A DNA stretch of 64,000 nt, taken from NCBI GenBank assembly GCA_019359675.1, contig JAHHGX010000019.1, positions 1 through 64,000 of the forward strand, read 5' to 3'. The position numbers and the translations under genes are program-made. The stretch's first letter is position 1; every line of letters begins with the position of its first letter. This stretch comes from Calothrix sp. FI2-JRJ7. Its GTDB lineage: Bacteria > Cyanobacteriota > Cyanobacteriia > Cyanobacteriales > Nostocaceae. The notes under the pieces are model-generated. The model saw only the letters and a program-made list of their open reading frames with translations. It was not told the DNA's origin and searched no databases. Shown here piece by piece: positions 32,150 through 41,048 of this stretch.

Positions 32150-34513
32150 TTACAGAAGTTTATCTGGTGTAATTGGTAACTCGCGAATTCGCTTACCTGT
32201 GGCGTGGTAAATAGCGTTAGCAATTGCTGCTGCAACACCTGTAATACCAATTTCACCTACACCCCGCGCGCCTAAAAGGCTAATATGAGGGTCAGGTATA
32301 TCAGTAAATAACACTTCAATATTGCCCATATCGGCATGTACTGGCACATGGTAATCTGCTAAATTACGTACTACAAGCCGCCCTGTTTCTTCGTCAACAA
32401 CAGTTTCTTCCATTAATGCCATACCCATACCCATAATGACACCGCCCATAATTTGACTACGCGCGGTTTTATGGTTGAGAATTCTTCCTGCATCAATAGC
32501 ACTAACTACACGGCTAACTTGAACTCGACCTAAACGCTTATGCACGCGCACTTCGATAAACTGGGCGCCGAATGATTGAAATGCAAATTTCTGCATGTCA
32601 GCATTTTCATCTCGACCAACGCAAAGTCTAACCGAAGAACGTGGTTTAAGACGTTCTTCCATTGAACCTGCACAAAGTTTGACTGCTTTGTTGCTTGCTT
32701 CTTCAATTTCTTTCGAGGCTAAATTCGCTTCTGCCTCGACTTCTACCATTGGTATGTCACGGCGTTGGAGAATATCTATATAAGTGTCGCTTCTATTTGG
32801 TTCACCTTTAATTTCGAGGCGCCCGTTTTCTACAGTAATACGTTCTTCGTCCACTTCAAACAGTGGTGATGAAGAGTCAGTGACAGCAAAACGAATCATT
32901 TTACGGCGTAATTCTTCCGCTGCTCCTTGTACCGCTGGTCCAACGCTTGCTGCTGACTGCGAACCACCTGCTAAAGGCGCCACAGGTAAAGATGAATCAC
33001 CCAATCGAACTACAATTTGTTTAACTGGTAGTCCAAGAGCATCTGCTGCTATTTGCGACATGATAGTGTACATACCTGTACCAATATCATGAGTAGCGGC
33101 TGACACTACGGCATGTCCATCAGCAAATATTTGTGCTTTGGCAGACGATGGTGAGCGGTAGCCGGGATATGTTGCTGTTGCTACACCCCAACCAATTAAA
33201 TAATCTCCATCTTCCATTGAACGAGGTGTAGGGTTGCGACGCGACCAGCCAAATCGTTCTGCCCCCATCTGATAACACTCTTTCAAATGCTTACTCGACC
33301 ACGGCATTTCTGTTTGGGGGTTAATATCGGCATGGTTAATTAAACGAAGCTCAACTGGGTCAATTCCTAATTTATACGCCAATTCATCCATTGCTGATTC
33401 GAGCGCAAATGTTCCTGGTGATTCCCCTGGTGCCCGCATTGCTGTTGGGGTGATAGTATTTACCTCGACTAAATTATGCGTTACCTCCAAATTTGGACAT
33501 GCGTAAAGCATTCGAGTTGTGATACCGCACGGTTCGGTGTTTTCATCAACTTCTGATGTATGGGTAGTTGTGACGTGACGAGTAGCAGTTAGCTTACCAT
33601 CACGTGTGGCGCCAAGGGTAATTTCTTGCACTGTAGCTGGACGGAAACCACAGGAGTTAAACATGTCTTGGCGTTTCAAAGCTAACTTAACTGGGCGCCC
33701 AACTTTGCGCGCGGCAATAGCTGCAAGTATCGGATGCCACCACGTCCAACCTTTACATCCAAACCCACCACCAACAAATGGTGAAATAATATGAACGCTT
33801 TCATTCGGTATACCAAGCGTCTCAGCTACTACTTGACGTGTTCCTAAAACCCACTGTGTTGAATCATGAATTGTTAAATTATCGCCATTCCATACAGCAA
33901 TTGATGCACTTGGTTCGAGCGGGTTGTTATGCTCAATGGGTGTAGTGTAGGTAGCTTCAACTTTCACTTCCGAATTTTGCAAGGCATTATTTACATCACC
34001 TCGCTGTACCTGCAATTCTTCACCATAGAATATTGAGGGTTGGTAAGCGTTGCTTAATCCTTGCTCAATTGAAGTTACAGGCTGCTCTTGTTCGTAAGTT
34101 ACGCGAACGAGTGTTGCAGCATAGCACGCGGCTTCATATGTTTCAGCGACAACAACACCAATATTTTGCCCGTCATAATGTATTTCATCACTTTGTAACG
34201 GTACAAACTTTTCACCTGGTTTGATTTGGACAAAACCTCTATCATCGTGAGGATTAAGTCTTGGTGCATTCAGGTGAGTAATTACAGTTAAGACACCAGG
34301 GGTATTTTCTGCAACGCTTGTATCTATATTAATGATGCGACCTTTAGCGATAGTACTTTTAACCAAAACAGCATGAGCAATATTTTTGAATGAAAACTCT
34401 GCTGCATAATGCGCGGCGCCTGTCACTTTCAAGCGTGCGTCTACTCGACTAATCGGCTTACCGATATTAGTATTTACTTCTGTCGGTTTGTTTATCTGAA
34501 TTTCCGTAGTCAT
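32150..34513 (-). CDS. Molybdenum hydroxylase large (molybdopterin-binding) subunit
   Basis: A 787-residue subunit of the xanthine dehydrogenase / aldehyde oxidoreductase family. The N-terminal part has RVDARLKVTGAAHYAAEF. The Moco-binding part has QWVLGTRQ, PFVGGGFGCKG and AMRAPGESPGTFALESAMDE. The catalytic glutamate is in GARGVGEIGITG near the end. Length and order match the PaoC/YagR group better than eukaryotic-type XDH. It probably oxidises aldehydes. It is the last of three subunit genes, 13 bases after the FAD subunit. Its final 18 residues occur as orphans at 11238 and 23188. Confidence 0.92.
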   Translation of the reverse strand: MTTEIQINKPTEVNTNIGKPISRVDARLKVTGAAHYAAEFSFKNIAHAVLVKSTIAKGRIINIDTSVAENTPGVLTVITHLNAPRLNPHDDRGFVQIKPGEKFVPLQSDEIHYDGQNIGVVVAETYEAACYAATLVRVTYEQEQPVTSIEQGLSNAYQPSIFYGEELQVQRGDVNNALQNSEVKVEATYTTPIEHNNPLEPSASIAVWNGDNLTIHDSTQWVLGTRQVVAETLGIPNESVHIISPFVGGGFGCKGWTWWHPILAAIAARKVGRPVKLALKRQDMFNSCGFRPATVQEITLGATRDGKLTATRHVTTTHTSEVDENTEPCGITTRMLYACPNLEVTHNLVEVNTITPTAMRAPGESPGTFALESAMDELAYKLGIDPVELRLINHADINPQTEMPWSSKHLKECYQMGAERFGWSRRNPTPRSMEDGDYLIGWGVATATYPGYRSPSSAKAQIFADGHAVVSAATHDIGTGMYTIMSQIAADALGLPVKQIVVRLGDSSLPVAPLAGGSQSAASVGPAVQGAAEELRRKMIRFAVTDSSSPLFEVDEERITVENGRLEIKGEPNRSDTYIDILQRRDIPMVEVEAEANLASKEIEEASNKAVKLCAGSMEERLKPRSSVRLCVGRDENADMQKFAFQSFGAQFIEVRVHKRLGRVQVSRVVSAIDAGRILNHKTARSQIMGGVIMGMGMALMEETVVDEETGRLVVRNLADYHVPVHADMGNIEVLFTDIPDPHISLLGARGVGEIGITGVAAAIANAIYHATGKRIRELPITPDKLL

Positions 34514-34526
34514 AATTTTAAACCTC

Positions 34527-35513
34527 TTAACTACGCATTGCGGTGACTATGAGGAGTGTTTCTTTCAATGTTTCCTTTGCTAACTCAATTTTGAAAGCAT
34601 TGAATTGACGAGGTTGTGCTTGTTGCATTGCCGCATTCGCTGCCGAAATAAAAGTGTCTTCATTGGCAGAGGCGCCCATTAATACTTGTTCTGCTTCATA
34701 CGAACGCCACGGTTTTGTACCTACACCACCAAGCGCAACACGAGCAAAACTAATTACATCATTATTAATGGACAGTACAACAGCAGCAGAAACTAATGCA
34801 AAAGCATAGGACGTTCTATCACGTACTTTCAGGTAATGCGAGCGCGCGTTTTTTGGTATTACAGGTAAATCAACTGCTCCTATTAACTCGCCATGTTGAA
34901 GCGCTGTCTCCAAATGCGGTGTATCACCAGGTAATAAATGAAAATCAGTAATAGGAATACTACGCTCACCTAAAGCCGAACGAGTTTGTACAACAGCATC
35001 AAGAGCAGCTAGCGCTACACACATATCACTAGGATGAGCAGCAATACAATGTTCGCTTCCACCTAAAATGGCATTCATACGATTAAAGCCATTATATGCA
35101 GAACATCCTGAACTGGGTTGACGCTTATTACAAGCAAAAGCAACTTCATGAAAGTAAGGGCAACGAGTACGCTGCATTAAATTGCCTCCAACAGTTGCCA
35201 TATTTCTTAACTGCGCGCTGGCGCCTGCTAATATCGCTTCAGATAAAACTTGATAGCGCTCTTTTATAGCTGGGTGATATGCAACATCGGTATTAGATGT
35301 AGTGGCGCCGATGCGAATACTACCATCATCTCTAGTAATGATTTGCTTTTCAGGAAGCTTACGAATATCAACCAGTTGACTTGGTGTATTAACACCTTCC
35401 TTCATCAAATCCATCATATTAGTGCCACCAGCAAGAAACATCGCCCCCTCACGAGAGCAAATTGCAATGGCATCGTCTGTATCAGTCGCGCGCGTATATG
35501 TAAATGGATTCAT
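34527..35513 (-). CDS. Molybdenum hydroxylase medium (FAD-binding) subunit
   Basis: The FAD subunit is about 329 residues from MNPFTYTRA. FAD motifs are FLAGGTNMMDLMKEG and TVGGNLMQRTRCPYF. Two or three cysteines after it (CPYF, ACNKRQPSSGCSAYNG) resemble the extra FeS site of PaoB-like proteins. The longer frame to 35591 overlaps the small subunit and starts with non-family sequence, so I chose 35513, five bases after the small-subunit stop. It transfers electrons from the FeS subunit to the acceptor. Confidence 0.9.
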   Translation of the reverse strand: MNPFTYTRATDTDDAIAICSREGAMFLAGGTNMMDLMKEGVNTPSQLVDIRKLPEKQIITRDDGSIRIGATTSNTDVAYHPAIKERYQVLSEAILAGASAQLRNMATVGGNLMQRTRCPYFHEVAFACNKRQPSSGCSAYNGFNRMNAILGGSEHCIAAHPSDMCVALAALDAVVQTRSALGERSIPITDFHLLPGDTPHLETALQHGELIGAVDLPVIPKNARSHYLKVRDRTSYAFALVSAAVVLSINNDVISFARVALGGVGTKPWRSYEAEQVLMGASANEDTFISAANAAMQQAQPRQFNAFKIELAKETLKETLLIVTAMRS

Positions 35514-35518
35514 ATAAT

Positions 35519-36097
35519 TTAATGGGTGTGAACGTTCGTTTTTATCTCGCGTATCGCAGCAACAATATTCAAATAAGCACCACACCGACAAATATTACCG
35601 CTCATCTGTTCACGAATATCATCATCAGTTTCGGCGTGTCCCTCTTTTAACATCCCAACTGCTGACATAATTTGTCCTGGTGTGCAATATCCACACTGAA
35701 AACCATCATGCTCAATAAATGCTGCTTGCACTGGATGCAAATCTTCGTCTTGTGCTAAACCCTCAATAGTTGTAATTTCTTCACCATCATACGAAGCAGC
35801 TAACGCCAAACATGAGTTAATACGATGTCCATTTACAAGTACAGTACAGGCGCCGCACTGCCCGTGGTCACATCCTTTCTTCGTCCCCGTCAAACCAATG
35901 TACTCTCTGAGCGCATCAAGTAAAGTCACACGCGGGTCAAGTTGCAATTTATGTTCTACATTGTTTATACGTAATATTACGGAGATAGTATTGGCAACAG
36001 GAATAGAAGAGGTCAAGCTGGAATTGGGTAAAGGTATTTGCTCTAATATGGAGACGCGCGCTTCCTGGGAAGAATTACCGATGTTTGTGTTTTCCAT
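35519..36097 (-). CDS. Molybdenum hydroxylase small (2Fe-2S) subunit
   Basis: A 192-residue protein. The first plant-type cluster motif is KKGCDHGQCGACTV with a later C in RINSC, and the second cluster has CGYCTPGQ and NICRCG. The N-terminal 40 residues are extra, but there is no twin-arginine motif, so a cytoplasmic enzyme is more likely than the periplasmic PaoABC arrangement. It is the first gene of the three-subunit operon. The degenerate copy at 23188-23606 shares VTLLDALREYIG and GTKKGCDHGQCGACTVLV. Confidence 0.92.
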   Translation of the reverse strand: MENTNIGNSSQEARVSILEQIPLPNSSLTSSIPVANTISVILRINNVEHKLQLDPRVTLLDALREYIGLTGTKKGCDHGQCGACTVLVNGHRINSCLALAASYDGEEITTIEGLAQDEDLHPVQAAFIEHDGFQCGYCTPGQIMSAVGMLKEGHAETDDDIREQMSGNICRCGAYLNIVAAIREIKTNVHTH

Positions 36098-36781
36098 ACT
36101 CTTAATGGCTTAATCTTTTTATACACAATGTCACACTAATCTTTTCTTAAATCGGCAATCCTCCCATTACAACAATTAACGTTCTTTAATTGACTTGATT
36201 AGAAAAGATTATTGAAACTATAAGCAGAATATAAGTCGGAGGGCTAATAAGTCTTCCAACTATAGAGTTAAGTCTTAGTATCTAGTCCTACTGGAGTAAT
36301 TTACAAACTTTAACCTAATATCAGTCTTTAGGTAGATGGCGATACTTATTATTTTATATAAATCTCTCGTGAGAATGATAAGCGTTCAAACCTAAGTTCT
36401 ATTACATCCTTTCTAATACATAAAAAAAAGACTGATATTAGACAAAATAAGAATTAACTTAGCCGCAAAGTTAATTTAATATACATAGTGTTGGTAAATA
36501 TGGCGATTAAAAACGACATGAAAGGGTGCGGTGTATACCGTTGCCCTAGGTGATGTCTTGGATATAGGCGCCGAACGTTATTGCAGATAACATCAGCAAT
36601 AACGTTCTTTACCAAATCTTAATACTACCTAAGTTTATTTTTTAATAATTTTATGTATATGATAATGTATATTCAGAGACAAGTGTTTTTGCTTAAAAAA
36701 TCTGAACAATTTCGATTAATAGCTATATCGTAGTTATTAAAAAGTATTTTTAGCGTAGTTTTATAAGCAGTAGGATATAAA
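36098..36781. promoter_or_regulatory. Long divergent intergenic region between the molybdoenzyme and polysaccharide operons
   Basis: Nearly 700 AT-rich bases without a gene. GAAAAGATTATTG near 36202 is identical to part of the LysR/SDR spacer repeat at 14203. A perfect hairpin with arms GAACGTTATTGC and GCAATAACGTTC spans 36573-36607 without a following T-run. Near 36375-36440 are further short AT-rich repeats. The promoters of both operons should lie here. Confidence 0.5.
36573..36607. repeat. Perfect 12-bp inverted repeat GAACGTTATTGC
   Basis: Arms of 12 bases enclose AGATAACATCA. It is 170 bases upstream of the first glycosyltransferase gene. It could be a regulator site, a leader hairpin or a mobile remnant; none can be chosen from sequence alone. 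Confidence 0.55.
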
Positions 36782-38011
36782 ATGCATTCAGATTTTTCTC
36801 TAGTATCGGTAATAATTCCTGCTTACAACGCAGAGGTGTTTATTGGTCGAACTTTAGAATCAGTTATCTCTCAAACCTACAAGAATCTTGAAATTATAGT
36901 AGTTGATGATGGCTCACAAGATGGAACTGCGTCCATTGTAGAGTCATTTATGGAAATAGATAGTCGTATCGTTTTATTGAAACAAGCTAATGCAGGGGTA
37001 GCAGCAGCACGTAATTTAGCGATAGCCAAATCTAGTGGTGAATTTATTGCTCCTATCGATGCTGATGATATTTGGTATCCAGAGAAAATAGAAAAGCAAG
37101 TACAATGTTTGTTGGCAAGTCATCCAAACGTTGGCTTAGTTTATAATTGGTCAGTGTTAATTGATGAAGATGATGTAATTTTAGGGCAATACGAACCTGA
37201 ACATTATTTCAGATTTTTGACTGCGGAAGGTAATGCTTATCCAGCATTGCTATATATGAATATTGTTGGTAATGCAAGCGTACCTCTGATTCGGAGAAGT
37301 TGTTTTGAAAAAGTTGGAGGTTACAATTGTCAGTTAAAACAGCAGAATGCTCAAGGTTGTGAAGATTGGGATATTTATTTACGTATAGCTGATTTTTACG
37401 AGTATCGCGTTGTACCAGAGTTTCTAGTTGCTTATCGTCAAGTTAAAGGCAGTATGTCAAGAGCAACTAAATCAATGGCTAAGTCTTTCGAGTTAGTCAT
37501 AACAGATGCTCGGCAACGTCGTTTAGAATTTCCCCAGGATATATATCAGCAAATATATAATTGGTCTGCTAGTTCTTTTTTCGTTTACTTGTTGGTAAAT
37601 ACTTTTGAGGGTGGTGATTATTGGAATACCTTAGTTTGGTTGTATAAAGCAATACAGAAAGATTACATTATTCTATTGCGCCGTAGTACATATCAAATAA
37701 TTACTGTTTGCGCTCTTAATATTCTTGCTAAACCCATAATATCTTCAATTGTAAATGTTGGTCTTCGGCGCCGTCATAAAAATAAAGTATCTGAACCAAT
37801 ATCAGCACCAATAACGATTAATGAAATTAATCAAAGAATGCAAAAGCCGCAAAAACTGGTAACATGGAAGCCATATGAAAAGTTATCATGGCAAAGGTGG
37901 CTAAGAATTTTGCAACATTGTGAAAGTACATGCTTATTATTAAACTCATCTGAGCGGCAAATAGCTTATTTATCATCTGGTTCATTGCTTAAAAAAGGGG
38001 TGAATTCATGA
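36782..38011 (+). CDS. Glycosyltransferase family 2
   Basis: A 409-residue GT2 enzyme. The GT-A domain begins VSVIIPAYNAEVFIGRTLES, with VDDGSQDGT near residue 40 and PIDADDIWYP as the metal-binding acidic motif near 95. A CEDWDIYLRI motif follows near 195. The C-terminal 130 residues are less conserved and contain a weakly hydrophobic stretch. It is expected to add a sugar to a lipid-linked saccharide on the cytoplasmic side. It overlaps the ABC exporter gene by four bases (ATGA), so they are co-translated. Confidence 0.88.
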   Translation: MHSDFSLVSVIIPAYNAEVFIGRTLESVISQTYKNLEIIVVDDGSQDGTASIVESFMEIDSRIVLLKQANAGVAAARNLAIAKSSGEFIAPIDADDIWYPEKIEKQVQCLLASHPNVGLVYNWSVLIDEDDVILGQYEPEHYFRFLTAEGNAYPALLYMNIVGNASVPLIRRSCFEKVGGYNCQLKQQNAQGCEDWDIYLRIADFYEYRVVPEFLVAYRQVKGSMSRATKSMAKSFELVITDARQRRLEFPQDIYQQIYNWSASSFFVYLLVNTFEGGDYWNTLVWLYKAIQKDYIILLRRSTYQIITVCALNILAKPIISSIVNVGLRRRHKNKVSEPISAPITINEINQRMQKPQKLVTWKPYEKLSWQRWLRILQHCESTCLLLNSSERQIAYLSSGSLLKKGVNS

Positions 38012-39813
38012 AAAATAAAAATGTTATTACCAGTCTGTTACCACTCCTTAAGCTATATCCTTGGGCAATACCTACAATTATAATTCTTGGAATTATTTCC
38101 TCATTTTCTGAAGGGTTAGGAATAAGCTTATTTATTCCTTTACTGCAAAGCGTATCTGAGCCAAGTTCCCAGTTATCAAATCAATTAGCACATTCAAATT
38201 ATTTAGTAGATACTTTAAATAAGTTTTTTGCAAATTACTCCTCGCAAACGCGGTTACTAATTATCGCTTTGTGTATCCTTGTCAGTATCATCATAAAAAA
38301 TGGTCTGTCTTATATTAATAGTATTTTATTTTCTTGGTTTAATGCTCGCATCGGTCATCGACTACGGTCAAAAATTTTTGAACAGCTTTTAAATGTAAGC
38401 TACAGTTTTTTAGAAACGAACGAATCAGGCAAGTTAATGAATACGCTGGCAAGCGAAACTTGGCGTACTAGTCAAGCTTTATCTACGTTAGTCGGTTTAA
38501 TTATTACTACTTGTACAATTACTGTTTATGTATTTTTATTAATACTCATTTCTTGGCGATTGACTTTATTAGTTACTGTTTGCATGGCGTTGATATCGTT
38601 TGTAATTCAATTATTAACACAGCAAATAAAAACTTTAGGAGAACAAGCGGTAGAAGCTAATTCTAATTTAGCGATTCGGATGTGGGAAGGGTTTTCGGGA
38701 ATGAAAACAATTCGCGCGTTTGGAAGAGAAAGATATGAGCAAAGGCAATTTGATGAGACATCAAATAAAGTACGTACTACTTTTTTCAAGCTTGATATTC
38801 TCTCCGGTATTGTTAGTCCTTTATCAGAAGTTTTATCTGCCGTTTTATTATTGTGTATTCTTGTAGTGGCGTTACTGCAAGACAAAACTGCTTTACCAAC
38901 GTTATTAACTTTTATCTTCATTTTATATCGTCTTCAACCACAGGTGAAACAATTAGACGGTGCCCGTGTTGGTTTAATGGCTTTGACAAGTGCAGTAGAC
39001 GAAGTAATCTCACTTTTAGATTGTTCTGATAAACCTTACATTCGTTCTGGGTCGATTAATTTTCCGAGTTTAACACAAGGAATTTATTTAAAATCGGTAG
39101 ACTTTTATTATAATCCTGACGAAAAGCCTGCCCTTGAGGATATGTCGCTTTCTATACCAGCGTGTAAAACTACAGCGATAGTTGGCCCTTCCGGCGCCGG
39201 TAAATCGACTTTAATAGGTTTGATTTGTCGTTTTTATGATGCGACATCAGGAGAAATCTATGTTGATGATTACCCGATACAAGAATTAAAGCTTGATGAC
39301 TGGCGCCATCAAATCGCCATTGTTAGTCAAGATGTACATATGTTTAGTACAACCGTGTTAGAAAATATTGCTTATGGTAGATTAGACGCAACGGAAAAAG
39401 AAATAATAGCAGCAGCAAAATTAGCGAATGCTCATAATTTTATTACTCAACTACCTCAAGGTTATGACACAAAAGTTGGAGACCGTGGTATTCGTCTTTC
39501 AGGAGGACAAAAACAACGCATTGCTTTAGCAAGAGCAATAGTCCGTGACCCACAAATTTTGATTCTTGATGAAGCAACGAATGCACTTGATAGTATTTCT
39601 GAACATTTAATTCAAGAAGCTTTAAATACCTTAAGTCAAAATCGTACAGTAATTGTCATTGCTCACCGTTTATCAACGATTGAACAAGCTGACCAAATTA
39701 TTGTACTTAATGAAGGACGTGTGACTGAACAAGGTAATTTAAAACAACTACTTAAATTAAACGGACTGTTTGCTCGTCTTTATAATTTACAACACCGGAA
39801 TGTTCATAATTAA
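38008..39813 (+). CDS. ABC exporter, fused membrane and ATPase domains (MsbA/HepA-like)
   Basis: A 601-residue half-transporter. Six membrane helices occupy about residues 15-310 (for example IIILGIISSFSEGLGISLFI and LIIALCILVSIIIKNGLSYI). The ATPase has Walker A GPSGAGKST near 393, signature LSGGQKQR near 497 and Walker B ILILDEATNALD. It should work as a homodimer and flip a lipid-linked sugar or glycolipid. HepA, which exports the heterocyst envelope polysaccharide precursor, is a known cyanobacterial relative and also sits among glycosyltransferases, but orthology is not established here. Confidence 0.9.
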   Translation: MKNKNVITSLLPLLKLYPWAIPTIIILGIISSFSEGLGISLFIPLLQSVSEPSSQLSNQLAHSNYLVDTLNKFFANYSSQTRLLIIALCILVSIIIKNGLSYINSILFSWFNARIGHRLRSKIFEQLLNVSYSFLETNESGKLMNTLASETWRTSQALSTLVGLIITTCTITVYVFLLILISWRLTLLVTVCMALISFVIQLLTQQIKTLGEQAVEANSNLAIRMWEGFSGMKTIRAFGRERYEQRQFDETSNKVRTTFFKLDILSGIVSPLSEVLSAVLLLCILVVALLQDKTALPTLLTFIFILYRLQPQVKQLDGARVGLMALTSAVDEVISLLDCSDKPYIRSGSINFPSLTQGIYLKSVDFYYNPDEKPALEDMSLSIPACKTTAIVGPSGAGKSTLIGLICRFYDATSGEIYVDDYPIQELKLDDWRHQIAIVSQDVHMFSTTVLENIAYGRLDATEKEIIAAAKLANAHNFITQLPQGYDTKVGDRGIRLSGGQKQRIALARAIVRDPQILILDEATNALDSISEHLIQEALNTLSQNRTVIVIAHRLSTIEQADQIIVLNEGRVTEQGNLKQLLKLNGLFARLYNLQHRNVHN

Positions 39814-39833
39814 TTTATAATTAAAAAATATCT

Positions 39834-41048
39834 ATGTCTTATATTATTCAAGATATTGAAGTAACGCAGCCATTACCGACTATCTCACTCAGTGAAAATG
39901 ACACAGGTCTTGCATTGATTTTACGTCGTAAAGATAGACCTATTGGTTTTGTAATGAAAGCGCTACCACCAGAAAAAAGCGTATTAACATCAGATGAGCT
40001 AACGCAAATTATTACTAAAGAGGTAGGAAAAAAGCTACTTGAAGAAAGTCTGAAAGAAGAATTAAAACTTAAAACTGCTAATCTAGCTGATTTTCCCTCA
40101 CTGACTGTTGCTATTTGTACTAAAGACCGTCCAGATAATTTGACACGCTGTTTAAATTCTTTACTCAAATTACAAGAAAAATCTTACTTTGAAATTTTAG
40201 TTGTAGATAATGCACCTTCTGACCAACGTACTCAAAATGTAGTTGCTGCACTACCGACAGTCCGTTATGTCCGTGAACCGAAACCAGGATTAGATTTCGC
40301 ACGCAATTTAGCTATATCAACTGCTACAGGTGAAATTCTTGCTTATATAGATGATGATGTCGTTGTAGACCGTCAATGGTTAGATGGACTAAAGGAAGCA
40401 TGGGCAGAAAACCCTGATGCAGATGCATTCACTGGATTAATACTACCATTTGAATTAGATACGGAAGCTCAAATTCTGTTTGAGCTTGCTGGAGGTTTTC
40501 GACGCGGTTTTGAAAAAATTCGCTACGGTCAAGTTTTACCTGGTAATGAATTGTATCCTTGTGGTTCCGGTATCTTCGGCGCCGGATGTAACATGGCATT
40601 TCGTCGTGACATGTTAATCAAACTTGGTGGTTTTGATGAAGCGTTAGATACAGGCGCCCCGCTTCCTGGTGGTGGTGACTTGGATATTTTTTACCGCGTA
40701 ATTCGTGCAGGTTATGTACTTGTATATGAGCCACGTTATTTAATTTATCACCAACATCGCCGAGAAACAGCAAAATTACGCCATCAGTACTGGACTTGGG
40801 GTTTGGGATTAATGGCTTTTATTATTAAGTCTTACCAAAGTGATTTACCACAACGCAAGAATCTACGACGGTTAATATTGTGGTGGTTTCAGTACGAATT
40901 CGACCGCTTAAAACAATCTATAAAGGGAAAACACCCACTGCCAATATCTATGTTGTTGGCGGAATTATGGGGTGGAATTGTAGGACTATGGGGCGAATAT
41001 CCCCGTTCGGTAAAACGTATTGAACAAATTCGGAGGCAATATTCATGA
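39834..41048 (+). CDS. Glycosyltransferase family 2 with N-terminal extension
   Basis: A 404-residue protein. About 85 N-terminal residues form a separate small domain (ISLSENDTGLALILRRKDRP, LTSDELTQIITKEVGKKLLE). The GT2 domain then begins LTVAICTKDRPDNLTRCLNS, with VVDNAPSDQRT and YIDDDVVVDRQW as the acidic motif. GAGCNMAFRRDML and GGGDLDIFYRVI mark the acceptor side. It is paralogous to the next gene, whose ATG overlaps its stop by four bases. It probably extends the exported saccharide. Confidence 0.88.
   Translation: MSYIIQDIEVTQPLPTISLSENDTGLALILRRKDRPIGFVMKALPPEKSVLTSDELTQIITKEVGKKLLEESLKEELKLKTANLADFPSLTVAICTKDRPDNLTRCLNSLLKLQEKSYFEILVVDNAPSDQRTQNVVAALPTVRYVREPKPGLDFARNLAISTATGEILAYIDDDVVVDRQWLDGLKEAWAENPDADAFTGLILPFELDTEAQILFELAGGFRRGFEKIRYGQVLPGNELYPCGSGIFGAGCNMAFRRDMLIKLGGFDEALDTGAPLPGGGDLDIFYRVIRAGYVLVYEPRYLIYHQHRRETAKLRHQYWTWGLGLMAFIIKSYQSDLPQRKNLRRLILWWFQYEFDRLKQSIKGKHPLPISMLLAELWGGIVGLWGEYPRSVKRIEQIRRQYS

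Noticed and set aside
35519-36097. Periplasmic (Tat-exported) PaoA-like subunit
   Set aside because: The N-terminal extension lacks a twin-arginine motif and a hydrophobic core.
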